A stretch of DNA of 48,193 nucleotides from Sporosarcina gallistercoris (GCF_014836415.1 NZ_JACSQY010000004.1:1-48193); one strand, 5' to 3'; shown: positions 16,581-24,894, counted from the first letter of the stretch. The notes: generated by a model from the letters alone, not told the origin. Translations and numbers: made by a program.

Positions 16581-18020
16581 TTAATAAGCGCGTGCAAACC
16601 AGACTGTATGCTTTGCGTCTTTTCCACAGTTGATGCATGTATGTTTTTCAACTGGAGGGTTGAATGGAATGTTACGTGTTGTGAATTTTGTTTCTTGTTT
16701 CACGTGTTCTTCACACGCATCGTCTCCACACCATCCTGCAAGGATCCAGCCCGGAATTTCATTGTTTTCTTGGGACGTTGCAATATGCGTAGTGAGCTCA
16801 CCCAACGTTTCAATGTTCGTATGAGAGTTCTCGTCTCGGAACGCACGCGCTTTTTCCAACAAGCGGCTTTGCATCGCTGTCAATTGGTTTTCAATTTCCG
16901 CAACCAAACCTTCCAATGCGTATGCTTCTTTGCCTTCTTCATCGCGTAATTTCAACATAGCGTGTGAATTCTCCAAATCACGCGGTCCGAGTTCAATGCG
17001 TACCGGTACACCCTTCAGTTCCCACTCGTTGAATTTATATCCTGGGGACTGATCGGAATCATCCAGACGTACGCGGATTCCTTTCGCTTTCAACTCCGCA
17101 TAGACTTCATCAAGCTTCTCCATAATCGCAGGGTTCTTTTTCCAAGGACCAACTGGTATTAAGACAACTTGAGTCGGCGCGACGCGTGGCGGCAATACAA
17201 GACCTTGCTCATCACCGTGAACCATAATGACAGACCCGATCAGACGAGTGGACGTCCCCCAAGAAGTCGTATGAACGAATTCATGCTTATTTTCTTTAGT
17301 CAGATATTTAATATCGAATGCTTCTGCGAATTTTGTGCCAAGATAGTGGGACGTCCCTGCTTGTACCGCTTTTCCGTCTTTCATCATCGCCTCGATTGAA
17401 AACGTATCGACCGCTCCTGCGAAACGCTCTGAAGGTGTCTTTTGCCCATCGTATACCGGAATGGCTAGCAGTTCTTCAACGACTTCTTTATAAATGTTCA
17501 ACATCTGCATCGTTTCATGGCGCGCTTCTTCCTCATTAGAATGTGCAGTATGACCTTCTTGCCAGAGGAATTCAGACGTACGGATGAATGGCAAAGTTTT
17601 CTTTTCCCAACGGAACACGTTTGCCCATTGGTTAATGAGCACAGGAAGATCGCGGTAGCTCTTAATCCAATCGGAGTATAAGTGACCGATCATTGTTTCT
17701 GAAGTTGGTCGCAGTGCAAGTCTTTCTTCAAGCGGTTCCCCTGCAGCTTCTGTAACCCAAGGCAGCTCAGGCGCAAACCCTTCGATATGATCTTTTTCTT
17801 TTTGGAAGAAAGATTCAGGTATCAGCATCGGGAAATAGGCGTTGCGGTGCCCTGTCTCCTTGAATCTGCGGTTCATTTCATCCTGGATGTGCTCCCAAAT
17901 TTCAAAGCCATCCGGTTTGAACGCGATACATCCGCGTACCGGTGTGTAATCCATCAAATCCGCTTTTTGGATCGTATCAATGTACCACTTTGAAAAATCA
18001 TTCTGTTGCGTGTTTGACAT
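16581..18020 (-). CDS. proS: Prolyl-tRNA synthetase, short archaeal/eukaryal-type (ProS type 3)
   Basis: Charges tRNA-Pro. About 479 residues, without the editing insertion of the ~570-residue bacterial form. Class II motif 2 is FRWEKKTLPFIRTSEFLWQEGHTAH; motif 1 and 3 regions are also present (ALRPTSETMIGHLYSDWIKS). The C-terminal domain has cysteines (GWCGDDACEEH and HTCINCGKDAKH) that form the zinc-binding tail of the type 3 enzymes, ending WFARAY. ATG 18020 is favoured over ATG 18026, since AGGAGG is seven bases before it. A T-box with a Pro specifier controls it. Confidence 0.95.
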   Translation of the reverse strand: MSNTQQNDFSKWYIDTIQKADLMDYTPVRGCIAFKPDGFEIWEHIQDEMNRRFKETGHRNAYFPMLIPESFFQKEKDHIEGFAPELPWVTEAAGEPLEERLALRPTSETMIGHLYSDWIKSYRDLPVLINQWANVFRWEKKTLPFIRTSEFLWQEGHTAHSNEEEARHETMQMLNIYKEVVEELLAIPVYDGQKTPSERFAGAVDTFSIEAMMKDGKAVQAGTSHYLGTKFAEAFDIKYLTKENKHEFVHTTSWGTSTRLIGSVIMVHGDEQGLVLPPRVAPTQVVLIPVGPWKKNPAIMEKLDEVYAELKAKGIRVRLDDSDQSPGYKFNEWELKGVPVRIELGPRDLENSHAMLKLRDEEGKEAYALEGLVAEIENQLTAMQSRLLEKARAFRDENSHTNIETLGELTTHIATSQENNEIPGWILAGWCGDDACEEHVKQETKFTTRNIPFNPPVEKHTCINCGKDAKHTVWFARAY

Positions 18021-18063
18021 GTCCATTCCTCCTGTTCAATGATTGCGAGAGAAGTCTTTGTCC

Positions 18064-18128
18064 GCAAAAAAACACAAAGCTGTCCTGTATGAAAGGACGT
18101 CTTTGTGTTGGGGACGCGGTACCACCTT
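18064..18128 (-). terminator. T-box antiterminator and terminator before proS
   Basis: Minus strand AAGGTGGTACCGCG (18115-18128) is the universal T-box tRNA-acceptor bulge element. The competing terminator is AACACAAAG...CTTTGTGTT (18071-18109) followed by seven T. Confidence 0.93.
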
Positions 18129-18312
18129 AGTTCGGCTAATTAGCGTAATGCGCAGATTAGCCCTCTATCGTTTCGTAACGGGACGAACCGGTCGTGTTTA
18201 CACGACATCTCGGTGGTAGGGTTTCGAACTGGAAGAGGTGATAGGACTCTCAGCGGGTTGCCCTATTTTCTGTTTCACGATTCCGGTCTACTTAGCCACT
18301 TCATCGATCATT
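18110..18312 (-). promoter_or_regulatory. T-box riboswitch, proline specifier
   Basis: A minus-strand leader of proS with a large stem I, hairpin GTCGTGT / ACACGAC (18191-18206) and the T-box sequence. In the stem I specifier loop, GAAACCCTACC contains CCT (18218-18220) followed by A, a proline codon in the expected position after the GAA loop. Uncharged tRNA-Pro should permit read-through into proS. The specifier is read by eye. Confidence 0.9.
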
Positions 18313-18321
18313 ATTTCCTTT

Positions 18322-18350
18322 ACTATATCAAACAAATCAGTAACTCACAA
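18322..18350 (-). promoter_or_regulatory. Sigma-A promoter of proS
   Basis: Minus strand TTGTGA (18345-18350), 17 bases, TATAGT (18322-18327) with TGA preceding (extended -10). It lies just past the stop codon of the upstream glycerophosphotransferase gene. Confidence 0.65.
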
Positions 18351-18362
18351 CAAACAATCGTT

Positions 18363-19577
18363 TCAACGGCTGGCTGACTGCACTCTTTCCCCAGGCGTGA
18401 GGGAAAATATGTGATTTGCAAGCCGTTCACAGTTTTTCCGGTCTGTATAATCGATGTAGGAGGATAATTCATCGAAACGTGGGTTTTCCGTTTGACCTTG
18501 TTCAAGAATACGGATTAACGAATGAATGACTTCTTCTGCAGTATCCGCCTTCCAACCGAGGAGATCCTCATCCAAATCCAAATAGGAACCCCGCATCTTC
18601 AAGAACGATTCTTGGTCGAATGTATAAAAGATGACAGGACGATTCATATAAACAAAATCCCAGAAAATGCTGGAGTAATCCGTGATCAGCATATCTGTGT
18701 ACAGGATCTCTTCCTGTATGGATATTTCGTCGTATGTTTTAAATTCGATGTGCTGGCGCGAGGAGCCAAATGAAGTGAAATAAGATTCAAACGGCTTCAT
18801 GAAAGGATGCAATACGACTTTAAGTGTGACATCGTGTTCGGTGACCAGACGATTAAGAACACCATGGTTAAGCAACTTTTCAGTAGCTTGAAAATACTCA
18901 CTCTCCAAGAATTCAGCTTCCGATAAACCGAACAACGTTTCCCGCCACGTCATCATCACCATAATCGTTTTCACCTCTGTCACCGGATGATTATAAGGAA
19001 GACGATCAAATCTCGCCATTCCAGTAACGGCTAACTTTTCTTCAGGCATCCCCCATTCCTCTTTCTTAATGCTTTTTTCATATTGGGACGCACAATTGAA
19101 AACATCACAGCGCTCCAGTAATGGGACATCTTCGGGATTGATCAATATCTTCTTAAAACATTCGATTCCGTGACTAATATGGATCATAATCGTTTTTTTG
19201 TTCCAAAAAATGAACTTATCGATACCTGGAGCGATGTCATACATGAGGGAATGTCCATGTACAGTGTAAGCCGCCCGGAAGAACAGCAAATAGTTCTTAA
19301 AACTGCCGAGCGGTACCGCATGCTCAATGCCTTTTTCTTGAACGTAGGATGTATCCGGATCATACATCCAGTGGATTCTATAGTCTTCTTGAAAATTTTT
19401 CATGAGATACTCATGGAAAGCGGAGGCATTGTCTTCATATTTTTCACCTAAATTGCCGCCTACCAGGATAATCGGAAGAGACGGTTTCTGCGGCAACAGC
19501 TTGACGGCTAAATACGCCAAAGATACTTTTATCCACACTGTCAACTTTTGAAATGGTTTTTTTCGTTTCAACTCCAT
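18363..19577 (-). CDS. CDP-glycerol:glycerophosphate glycerophosphotransferase family protein (TagB/TagF type)
   Basis: About 404 residues of the glycerophosphotransferase family that builds teichoic acids. Conserved segments: HGHSL (about residue 110), ISHGIECFKKI (about 132) and the CDP-glycerol-binding block ITDYSSIFWDFVYMNRPVIFY (about 305-325). No multi-domain TagF extension, so a TagB-like primase or an accessory transferase is possible. The start is probably ATG 19577, where GGGTGA is eight bases upstream; ATG 19589 lies directly against it. It stands alone, with no tag/tar neighbours here. Confidence 0.85.
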   Translation of the reverse strand: MELKRKKPFQKLTVWIKVSLAYLAVKLLPQKPSLPIILVGGNLGEKYEDNASAFHEYLMKNFQEDYRIHWMYDPDTSYVQEKGIEHAVPLGSFKNYLLFFRAAYTVHGHSLMYDIAPGIDKFIFWNKKTIMIHISHGIECFKKILINPEDVPLLERCDVFNCASQYEKSIKKEEWGMPEEKLAVTGMARFDRLPYNHPVTEVKTIMVMMTWRETLFGLSEAEFLESEYFQATEKLLNHGVLNRLVTEHDVTLKVVLHPFMKPFESYFTSFGSSRQHIEFKTYDEISIQEEILYTDMLITDYSSIFWDFVYMNRPVIFYTFDQESFLKMRGSYLDLDEDLLGWKADTAEEVIHSLIRILEQGQTENPRFDELSSYIDYTDRKNCERLANHIFSLTPGERVQSASR

Positions 19578-19699
19578 AAAATCATTCACCCACTCATGTC
19601 ATTTCATTTACACTCCTATACCCCCGAAAGCGCATCGATAAGCTCTTTCACCGAACCATTCTTACACTCTCCTAAGCGACTCTCATCTTTTGCTGAAAT

Positions 19700-19733
19700 A
19701 GTGATCGTTTTCTCCAGTCGTTACGTTAGCTTA
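19700..19733 (+). promoter_or_regulatory. ECF sigma promoter (autoregulatory) of the sigma factor gene
   Basis: AGTGATC (19700-19706), 17 bases, CGTTAGCTTA (19724-19733). The same two strings with the same 17-base spacer precede the wall-protein gene at 21208-21241. The identity of both half-sites and of the spacing is directly visible; assignment to the ECF sigma encoded at 19812 is an inference. Confidence 0.8.
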
Positions 19734-19811
19734 CTAAGAGTCTGCTTTCAGGAATACAGCTAGTAGGACTTATGGTATTCTAAGTGAAAAGCTCACGTAA
19801 AGGAGACTCCG

Positions 19812-20375
19812 ATGAAACATACAGACGACGGAACCTTATATGCCCTTGCCGCCGCCAAGGATCGATCGGCCTTTGAAATCCTATATGATCGATACGAAAA
19901 ACTAATCTTCTCCTTTGCTTATCGGATAACTCAAGATCGCGAAATTGCGGAAGAAGTAGTGCAAGATGTATTTGTAAAACTATGGAACGGCACAACGACC
20001 TACCAAGAACAGAAAGGCTCCTTTTCTTCATGGTTGTTAACCGTAACTCGAAACAAAGCTTTTGACGAAATACGTCGCTTAAAACGACATGATCATGAAC
20101 CGATGCTTGAAAAAGATGCGCTGATTGAACAGCTTGGGGATGTAGAAAAAACGGTTGAATGGAGCGAACAGAGAAATGCGATACGGAATGCCGTTCTTGA
20201 ACTCAAGCAGGAGCAGCAAGAAATTATCGATCTGTTTTACTTCAAAGGGCTCAGTCAGCAAAAAATCGCAGATCAGTGCGAACTGCCACTCGGAACGGTA
20301 AAAGGTAGAATCCGATTAGCACTCAAACATTTAAAAGGGTTCATCGCCCAGGAAGGAGGATTCTCGAATGACTGA
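19812..20375 (+). CDS. ECF RNA polymerase sigma factor (SigK/RskA-type group)
   Basis: 187 residues: region 2 (FEILYDRYEKLIFSFAYRIT, EEVVQDVFVKLWNG, WLLTVTRNKAFDEIRR, about 20-92) and region 4 helix-turn-helix (LDLFYFKGLSQQKIA-like stretch and LPLGTVKGRIRLALKHLK, about 135-178). AAAGGAGA precedes ATG 19812. It overlaps the anti-sigma gene by eight bases, so the two are translationally coupled. A matching promoter pair (19700-19733 and 21208-21241) defines its likely regulon: itself, the anti-sigma factor and the wall-protein/sortase genes. Confidence 0.93.
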   Translation: MKHTDDGTLYALAAAKDRSAFEILYDRYEKLIFSFAYRITQDREIAEEVVQDVFVKLWNGTTTYQEQKGSFSSWLLTVTRNKAFDEIRRLKRHDHEPMLEKDALIEQLGDVEKTVEWSEQRNAIRNAVLELKQEQQEIIDLFYFKGLSQQKIADQCELPLGTVKGRIRLALKHLKGFIAQEGGFSND

Positions 20376-21123
20376 ACAATGTATTCATCTACTGGATTAT
20401 TTCAACCGTTCTTTGACTGAAGAAGAAGTATTGGCCTTCGAACACCATCTCGAAGAATGCCCTTCTTGTTGCGCCGAGCTCGAGGAACTCAATCTGTTAA
20501 CAGAAGACCTCCCCTACTTGGCGGAAGAAATTGAAGTCCCGGATGGTTTAAAAGCCAAAGTTTTCGCAGCAATCGATGAACAACCCTCTACTGTTGCATA
20601 TGATAGCTCCACGGTGAGCAACCAAGTAGAAGGATTGCACCAACCGAAAGCAGCTGCGGAGCCTAGGAAAAGAAAAGGTTTCCTCGTCCCTGTACTGGCA
20701 GCTGCTCTATTCGCTTCACTCATGACCAATGCTTATCTCGCTACATTGGATCAGTCTGCGCCCACTGAAGTTGCAGAAAGCGATCTCCAACTTATCGGTA
20801 AAGCATTGCTGGAACCGCAACCTGGTGCAGAAAACGCTACAGCCCTCGCCATGATGATCCAGGACAAAAATGAGACGGTGCTGTTAGTCGACGCCAGCAA
20901 CTTGCCAAAGTTGAAAGACAACGAATTGTACCAAGTTTGGGTAATTGACAAGGAGACGCCTCGACCAGCGGGCTCATTTAAAACAAACACCGAAGGCAGC
21001 GGATCTGTTACGCATCCTATGGATCAGCTAAAAGGCGACTGGGATACGGTTGCAATTACGATTGAAACTGAGCCTGACCTTCCTGCTCCAAAAGGAAATT
21101 TAGTTCTTGCTGGCAGTATTTAA
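20368..21123 (+). CDS. RskA-type transmembrane anti-sigma factor with zinc-finger N terminus
   Basis: 251 residues. The cytoplasmic N terminus has the zinc-binding anti-sigma pattern H27-x3-C31-x2-C34 (HHLEECPSCC). One membrane helix follows at about residues 112-130 (FLVPVLAAALFASLMTNAYL). The extracellular part is the RskA domain: LLVDASNLPKL, YQVWVIDKETPRPAGSF and VAITIETEPDLPAPKGNLVL near the end. It should hold the ECF sigma factor inactive until an envelope signal triggers proteolysis. The signal is unknown. Confidence 0.92.
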   Translation: MTEQCIHLLDYFNRSLTEEEVLAFEHHLEECPSCCAELEELNLLTEDLPYLAEEIEVPDGLKAKVFAAIDEQPSTVAYDSSTVSNQVEGLHQPKAAAEPRKRKGFLVPVLAAALFASLMTNAYLATLDQSAPTEVAESDLQLIGKALLEPQPGAENATALAMMIQDKNETVLLVDASNLPKLKDNELYQVWVIDKETPRPAGSFKTNTEGSGSVTHPMDQLKGDWDTVAITIETEPDLPAPKGNLVLAGSI

Positions 21124-21140
21124 TAACTCAGAAACCAAAC

Positions 21141-21169
21141 AGGACCGCCGATTATGGCGGTTCTTTTTC
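21141..21169 (+). terminator. Terminator after the anti-sigma gene
   Basis: AGGACCGCC / GGCGGTTCT stem (21141-21164), then TTTTTC. It separates the sigma/anti-sigma transcript from the wall-protein gene, which has its own copy of the ECF promoter. Confidence 0.82.
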
Positions 21170-21207
21170 ATGTAAAAAAGAAGATAAGAAAAGTTTTTCC
21201 GTTAAAA

Positions 21208-21241
21208 AGTGATCCATTTGTTTTTCCTCTCCGTTAGCTTA
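21208..21241 (+). promoter_or_regulatory. ECF sigma promoter of the wall-protein gene
   Basis: AGTGATC (21208-21214), 17 bases, CGTTAGCTTA (21232-21241), a second copy of the motif at 19700-19733. The start site would fall about 20 bases before the ATG at 21267. Confidence 0.82.
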
Positions 21242-21266
21242 TTACAAAACCGAAAAGGAGAGATTC

Positions 21267-22628
21267 ATGATGAACTACAAAAAACTCGCAGCCATTCCAT
21301 TAAGTGTTTCCCTGCTCCTCCCAATGGGAGCGATCGCGAATGCAGCTGATCACTCAGGTCACGGAACAACTTCAATGGCAGTATCCAACCCAGCTACAGA
21401 TTTGAGAGCGACTCTGGACTCCATCCTTTCCGAGCATGCATACTTAGCAATCGTCGCCATGCAAAAAGGAATAGACGGTTCAAAAGATTTTGATGCAGCT
21501 GCAGCACAATTAGGAGAAAACACGGACGAATTATCCGCAGCAATCGGATCCGTTTACGGAGACGATGCAGCAAATCAGTTTAAAGAAATATGGGGCAGCC
21601 ACATTGGGTATTTTGTGGACTATGTAAAAGCTACAGCTGCTAATGATGAAGAAGGACGAAAGAAAGCCGTTTCCGATTTAGACGGTTATCGAGTAACACA
21701 AGCAGGATTTTTGGACACCGCAACTGAAGGCCGTCTTAAAGCGAAAGACTTAGAAGAAGGTTTAAAAATGCACGTTGATCAGTTAATCTGGGCGTTCGAC
21801 AATTACAATGCTGGAGAATATGAGAAAGCATACGAAGGCATTACCGAGTCAATGATGCACATGTTTGGTACTGGTAAAGGTATTTCTTGGGCAATCACGG
21901 ACCAATTCCCAGACAAGTTCGATAAGATGTCCGTTGATACTCCTGCAGCTGATTTACGCGAACAGCTGAACAATCAGTTCTCTACTCACGCAGCACTGGC
22001 AATCCTAGCGATGCAAAAAGGTATTGACGGAGCGAAAGACTTTGATGTATCTGCTGCAGAACTAAACAGCAACACAGAAGACCTCACGAAATCGATCGAA
22101 TCCGTTTACGGAGCTGAAGGTGCGAAGCAGTTCAACGAAATTTGGAGCAGTCATATCGGCTACTTTGTAGATTATGTGACTGCTACAGCCTCTGATGATG
22201 CTGAAGGTCAAAAAGCAGCAATGGCAAACCTTGATGATTACCGCGTCAAACAAGCAGCCTTCCTGGAGACTGCAACAGAAGGACGTTTGAAAGCAGCTGA
22301 CTTAGAAGAAGGATTGAAAGTTCACGTAGACCAGCTTCTAGCAGCCTTTAATAAGTATCACGATGGCGATTATGATGGTGCTTATGATGACATTCACGAA
22401 GCATACAGCCACATGTTCGGAGTCGGTACGATGATGGCTGGTGCAATTGTCGACCAGTATCCAGACAAATTTGCTGATTCCATGCCTTCAGATATGCCTA
22501 AAACAGGGTTAGGCGGTATGAGCCAAGAGTCGAATGATTCTACAGTTATGTGGATTTTAACTAGTTTGATACTTGCAATGGCTGCAGGAGCTGTTGTAAT
22601 CCGCAAGACACGCCCTGAGAACAACTAA
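21267..22628 (+). CDS. Sortase-anchored, internally duplicated helical protein with conserved histidines
   Basis: 453 residues: signal peptide (about 1-27), a His/Met-bearing mature start (DHSGHGTTSM), repeat 1 (about 43-218), repeat 2 (about 227-402), sorting signal MPKTG (410-414), one membrane helix and a RKTRPENN tail. The two repeats align at a constant offset of 184 residues with no gaps. Four histidines recur in both: H57/H241, H112/H296 (SHIGYFVDY), H169/H353 (HVDQL) and H198/H382 (HMFG). Both repeats read as mostly helical, so a metal- or heme-binding bundle is possible, but this is a guess. Relatives may carry a copper amine oxidase label, which I see no domain to support. It has its own ECF promoter and is followed by a sortase gene. 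Confidence 0.85.
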   Translation: MMNYKKLAAIPLSVSLLLPMGAIANAADHSGHGTTSMAVSNPATDLRATLDSILSEHAYLAIVAMQKGIDGSKDFDAAAAQLGENTDELSAAIGSVYGDDAANQFKEIWGSHIGYFVDYVKATAANDEEGRKKAVSDLDGYRVTQAGFLDTATEGRLKAKDLEEGLKMHVDQLIWAFDNYNAGEYEKAYEGITESMMHMFGTGKGISWAITDQFPDKFDKMSVDTPAADLREQLNNQFSTHAALAILAMQKGIDGAKDFDVSAAELNSNTEDLTKSIESVYGAEGAKQFNEIWSSHIGYFVDYVTATASDDAEGQKAAMANLDDYRVKQAAFLETATEGRLKAADLEEGLKVHVDQLLAAFNKYHDGDYDGAYDDIHEAYSHMFGVGTMMAGAIVDQYPDKFADSMPSDMPKTGLGGMSQESNDSTVMWILTSLILAMAAGAVVIRKTRPENN

Positions 22629-22630
22629 TT

Positions 22631-22660
22631 AGAAGGGGGCTAATCCCCCTTCTTTTTCTT
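22631..22660 (+). terminator. Terminator after the wall-protein gene
   Basis: AGAAGGGGG / CCCCCTTCT stem with a five-base loop (22631-22653), then TTTTCTTT. The sortase gene begins only 30 bases later with no evident promoter, so partial read-through is likely. Confidence 0.85.
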
Positions 22661-22689
22661 TATACTACTATTTCACGGAGGTGTTCATG

Positions 22690-23334
22690 ATGAAAACCCC
22701 TGCATTCCTGACTTCAGGACTGATCGCACTAATTGTGGCAGGGTGCAGCAGTCCCCGAGATTCTTCGCCACAATCAGAAGCGGCGCGGGAACCTCAATCT
22801 TCCCCATCCACGACAAAAGAAGTTTCTGTAGAAAAACCTTCATCTGAAGGACTATCACTAGTAGCAGAGCAAAATGGGATCAAGCCAGTCACCCTTGAAA
22901 TACCTGCAATTGGGGTAAAGTCTGACATCGAAAATGTTGGGGAGTTGGAAAATGGGCAGATGGGTGTTCCTGACAGTGTAGATAATGTAGGCTGGTTCGA
23001 ACCAGGTACATTACCAGGAAATCGCGGAAGCTCCGTGATGGCGGGGCATATCGATTCTCTTACTGGTCCTGCTGTTTTTTATAAGCTTGACCAATTAAAA
23101 AAAGGAGATGAAGTTGTCGTGAAAGATGCTGATGGTAAATCATTGACCTTCATCGTCACTCAAACCAAACGGTATCCTCGAAAAGATGCACCCATTGACG
23201 AGATTTTTGGTTTCTCTTATGGCAGTCGTTTAAACTTAATCACGTGTACAGGAGAATTTAACCGCAAAGCCAAAACGCATGAGGAACGCTTGGTTGTCTA
23301 TACAGAACTTGAAGGCCAAGACAGCGGAGGTTGA
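22690..23334 (+). CDS. Class F-type sortase with a lipoprotein-like N terminus
   Basis: About 214 residues. The N-terminal hydrophobic stretch ends in a lipobox (LIVAGCSS), then a Ser/Pro/Glu-rich linker (about 25-60), then a sortase barrel beginning KPVTLEIPAIGVKSDIENVG. Catalytic residues visible: His in MAGHIDSLTG, Cys in NLITCTGEF, Arg in HEERLVVYTE. It presumably attaches the neighbouring MPKTG protein to the wall. The start is ATG 22690 (or 22687), GGAGG being eight (or five) bases upstream; the in-frame GTG 22681 is part of the ribosome site. Lipid anchoring is inferred from the lipobox; a plain membrane anchor is the alternative. Confidence 0.88.
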   Translation: MKTPAFLTSGLIALIVAGCSSPRDSSPQSEAAREPQSSPSTTKEVSVEKPSSEGLSLVAEQNGIKPVTLEIPAIGVKSDIENVGELENGQMGVPDSVDNVGWFEPGTLPGNRGSSVMAGHIDSLTGPAVFYKLDQLKKGDEVVVKDADGKSLTFIVTQTKRYPRKDAPIDEIFGFSYGSRLNLITCTGEFNRKAKTHEERLVVYTELEGQDSGG

Positions 23335-23376
23335 CTTCACGGAGAGCGGGTATACCGCTACAAAGGAGTGAGATCT

Positions 23377-24282
23377 ATGAAGTCATCACAACACGAACCG
23401 TCAATTTCCCCAACTGAAGCCGTAGATATAATTGAACAAGTTGCAGGAACCCATAAAGGTTATCGAAGAGCACACGCAAAAGGGATTGGATTCAATGCGG
23501 TTTTCACGCCAAATAATAATGCAAAACCTTTCACTCAAGCATCATTTTTACTAGGAAACGCTCAAAACGTCATCGTTCGTTTTTCTCATAGTTCACCTAT
23601 CCCGAACAGTTCCGAGCAACTGATTCCAATCAAAGGAATGGCGGTGAAGTTTCCAACATCAGATGATAAGGCAATCTCTCTAGTAATGGCAAACGCGCCC
23701 GTGTTCCCGACAAAAACACCAGAAGCATTCGTACGGCTTATCCAAGCCTTTGGTGTGAAGAATCAGTCACTAAAAGAAAAACTTTCAACAATTAGTGACG
23801 ATACGGAATTCAACACCGTTCCTGCCCTGCTAAAGCAATTAAAAACACCTGCAAGTTTTGCCACTACCCGATTTTGGGCAATCCATGCTTATATCCTTAC
23901 CACAGATTCAGGCGAGCGCCAGGCTGTACGTTTTTCTTTTGAACCTGTGGCAAAGGAAGACAAACTCCCCTTCACTACAAAAGATATGGAGCTGGAATTA
24001 TTGGAACGTATGATGGATTCACCAGTTCGTTTCAGACTTCTGATGACTCTTGCAGCACCTGAAGATCCGATTAATGATCCTTCCATTTCATGGCCAGACA
24101 ATCGATTAGTTATTGATGTTGGTGAATTGGTTCTTACCGAAAAACGAGAAGACCTTGCAGAAGACCATTTGTTTAATCCTACAAACGAAACGCCAGGCTT
24201 TAGCTGTTCAGATGATCCAGTACTCCACTATAGATCTGAAGTATATGCGGAATCCTATCGCAGACGTTCGGCTGAAATGTAG
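23377..24282 (+). CDS. Catalase-related (heme) peroxidase, SrpA-like
   Basis: About 301 residues, the small single-domain catalase family. The distal His is in GYRRAHAKGIGFNAVF (about 29-44), the distal-side string is VIVRFSHSSPIPNSS, and the proximal Tyr region is RSEVYAESYRRRS at the C terminus after PGFSCSDDPVL. It probably uses peroxides or organic hydroperoxides. ATG 23377, with AAAGGAG eight bases upstream, is preferred over GTG 23368. It follows the sortase gene by 42 bases, so it may share the ECF transcript; a weak sigma-B-like string (GTTGAC, 12 bases, GGGTAT, 23329-23352) also lies just upstream. Confidence 0.88.
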   Translation: MKSSQHEPSISPTEAVDIIEQVAGTHKGYRRAHAKGIGFNAVFTPNNNAKPFTQASFLLGNAQNVIVRFSHSSPIPNSSEQLIPIKGMAVKFPTSDDKAISLVMANAPVFPTKTPEAFVRLIQAFGVKNQSLKEKLSTISDDTEFNTVPALLKQLKTPASFATTRFWAIHAYILTTDSGERQAVRFSFEPVAKEDKLPFTTKDMELELLERMMDSPVRFRLLMTLAAPEDPINDPSISWPDNRLVIDVGELVLTEKREDLAEDHLFNPTNETPGFSCSDDPVLHYRSEVYAESYRRRSAEM

Positions 24283-24343
24283 ATATACTCCTGCGAGACA
24301 TCGGCCAATTATAGGATGCTTTCCCGTTCTGCGTGAATAGGTT

Positions 24344-24373
24344 TTGACAAAGTTTAATAGGGGTACCTATAGG
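24344..24373 (+). promoter_or_regulatory. Sigma-A promoter of the YugN-like gene
   Basis: TTGACA (24344-24349), 18 bases, TATAGG (24368-24373), 30 bases before the start codon. Confidence 0.6.
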
Positions 24374-24403
24374 TTAATTGAGTTGGTAGAAGGAGGAATT
24401 ACC

Positions 24404-24826
24404 ATGATTGCTTTAAAGAGCAAGATTGAAGGGAAAACAGTTGTTTTCGGGAATGCACTGAAGCTATTCAAAGAAGCAGGGTTGGATCTCGGCGGAGGCT
24501 GGGAATACGATCATGGTATGTTTGATACAATTTTGTATCAGCGTGAAGAAACAACTATCTATTTAAGGGTTCCTTTTCAAGTGTTAAAAGGGATGCTGGA
24601 TTCCCCGAATACTGTAATCCGTTTCCAAACGCCATTCGTCATCAAGCACGTCATGAATATCGGATTGGACGAAGAAGAAAGTCCCACTATGACCGTAACA
24701 GGACTGGAACAGTTCCAGGCGCCGCAAGATCCGGATGCGCCGATTGACCGTCAGCATGAATTTGCAATCGACGCTCAGATGAAACTGGATCAGATTACTG
24801 AAGATGTCATGTTCGCTTCTGCGTAA
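24404..24826 (+). CDS. YugN-like family protein
   Basis: 140 residues, soluble, no signal peptide. The start ATG 24404 follows AAGGAGGA by six bases; the open frame extends further up, but without a ribosome site. Sequence features such as LKLFKEAGLDLGGGWEYDHG, FDTILYQREETTIYLRVPF and a C-terminal Asp/Pro-rich segment (APQDPDAPIDRQHEF) resemble the Bacillus YugN family, whose function is unknown. It is a single gene with its own promoter and terminator. Confidence 0.8.
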   Translation: MIALKSKIEGKTVVFGNALKLFKEAGLDLGGGWEYDHGMFDTILYQREETTIYLRVPFQVLKGMLDSPNTVIRFQTPFVIKHVMNIGLDEEESPTMTVTGLEQFQAPQDPDAPIDRQHEFAIDAQMKLDQITEDVMFASA

Positions 24827-24858
24827 CACCCAGCATACATACATTGTTACTTCCCCAT

Positions 24859-24894
24859 AAACAAGCTGCCTACTTGCTGGCAGCTTGTTTATTA
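24859..24894. terminator. Bidirectional terminator
   Basis: AAACAAGCTGCC / GGCAGCTTGTTT perfect 12-bp stem (24859-24890) between the YugN-like gene and the convergent HTH gene. Confidence 0.85.

Noticed and set aside
21267..22628. Copper amine oxidase annotation for the duplicated wall protein
   Set aside because: The protein has none of the topaquinone Asn-Tyr-Asp/Glu context or the beta-rich large domain; it is two short helical repeats.
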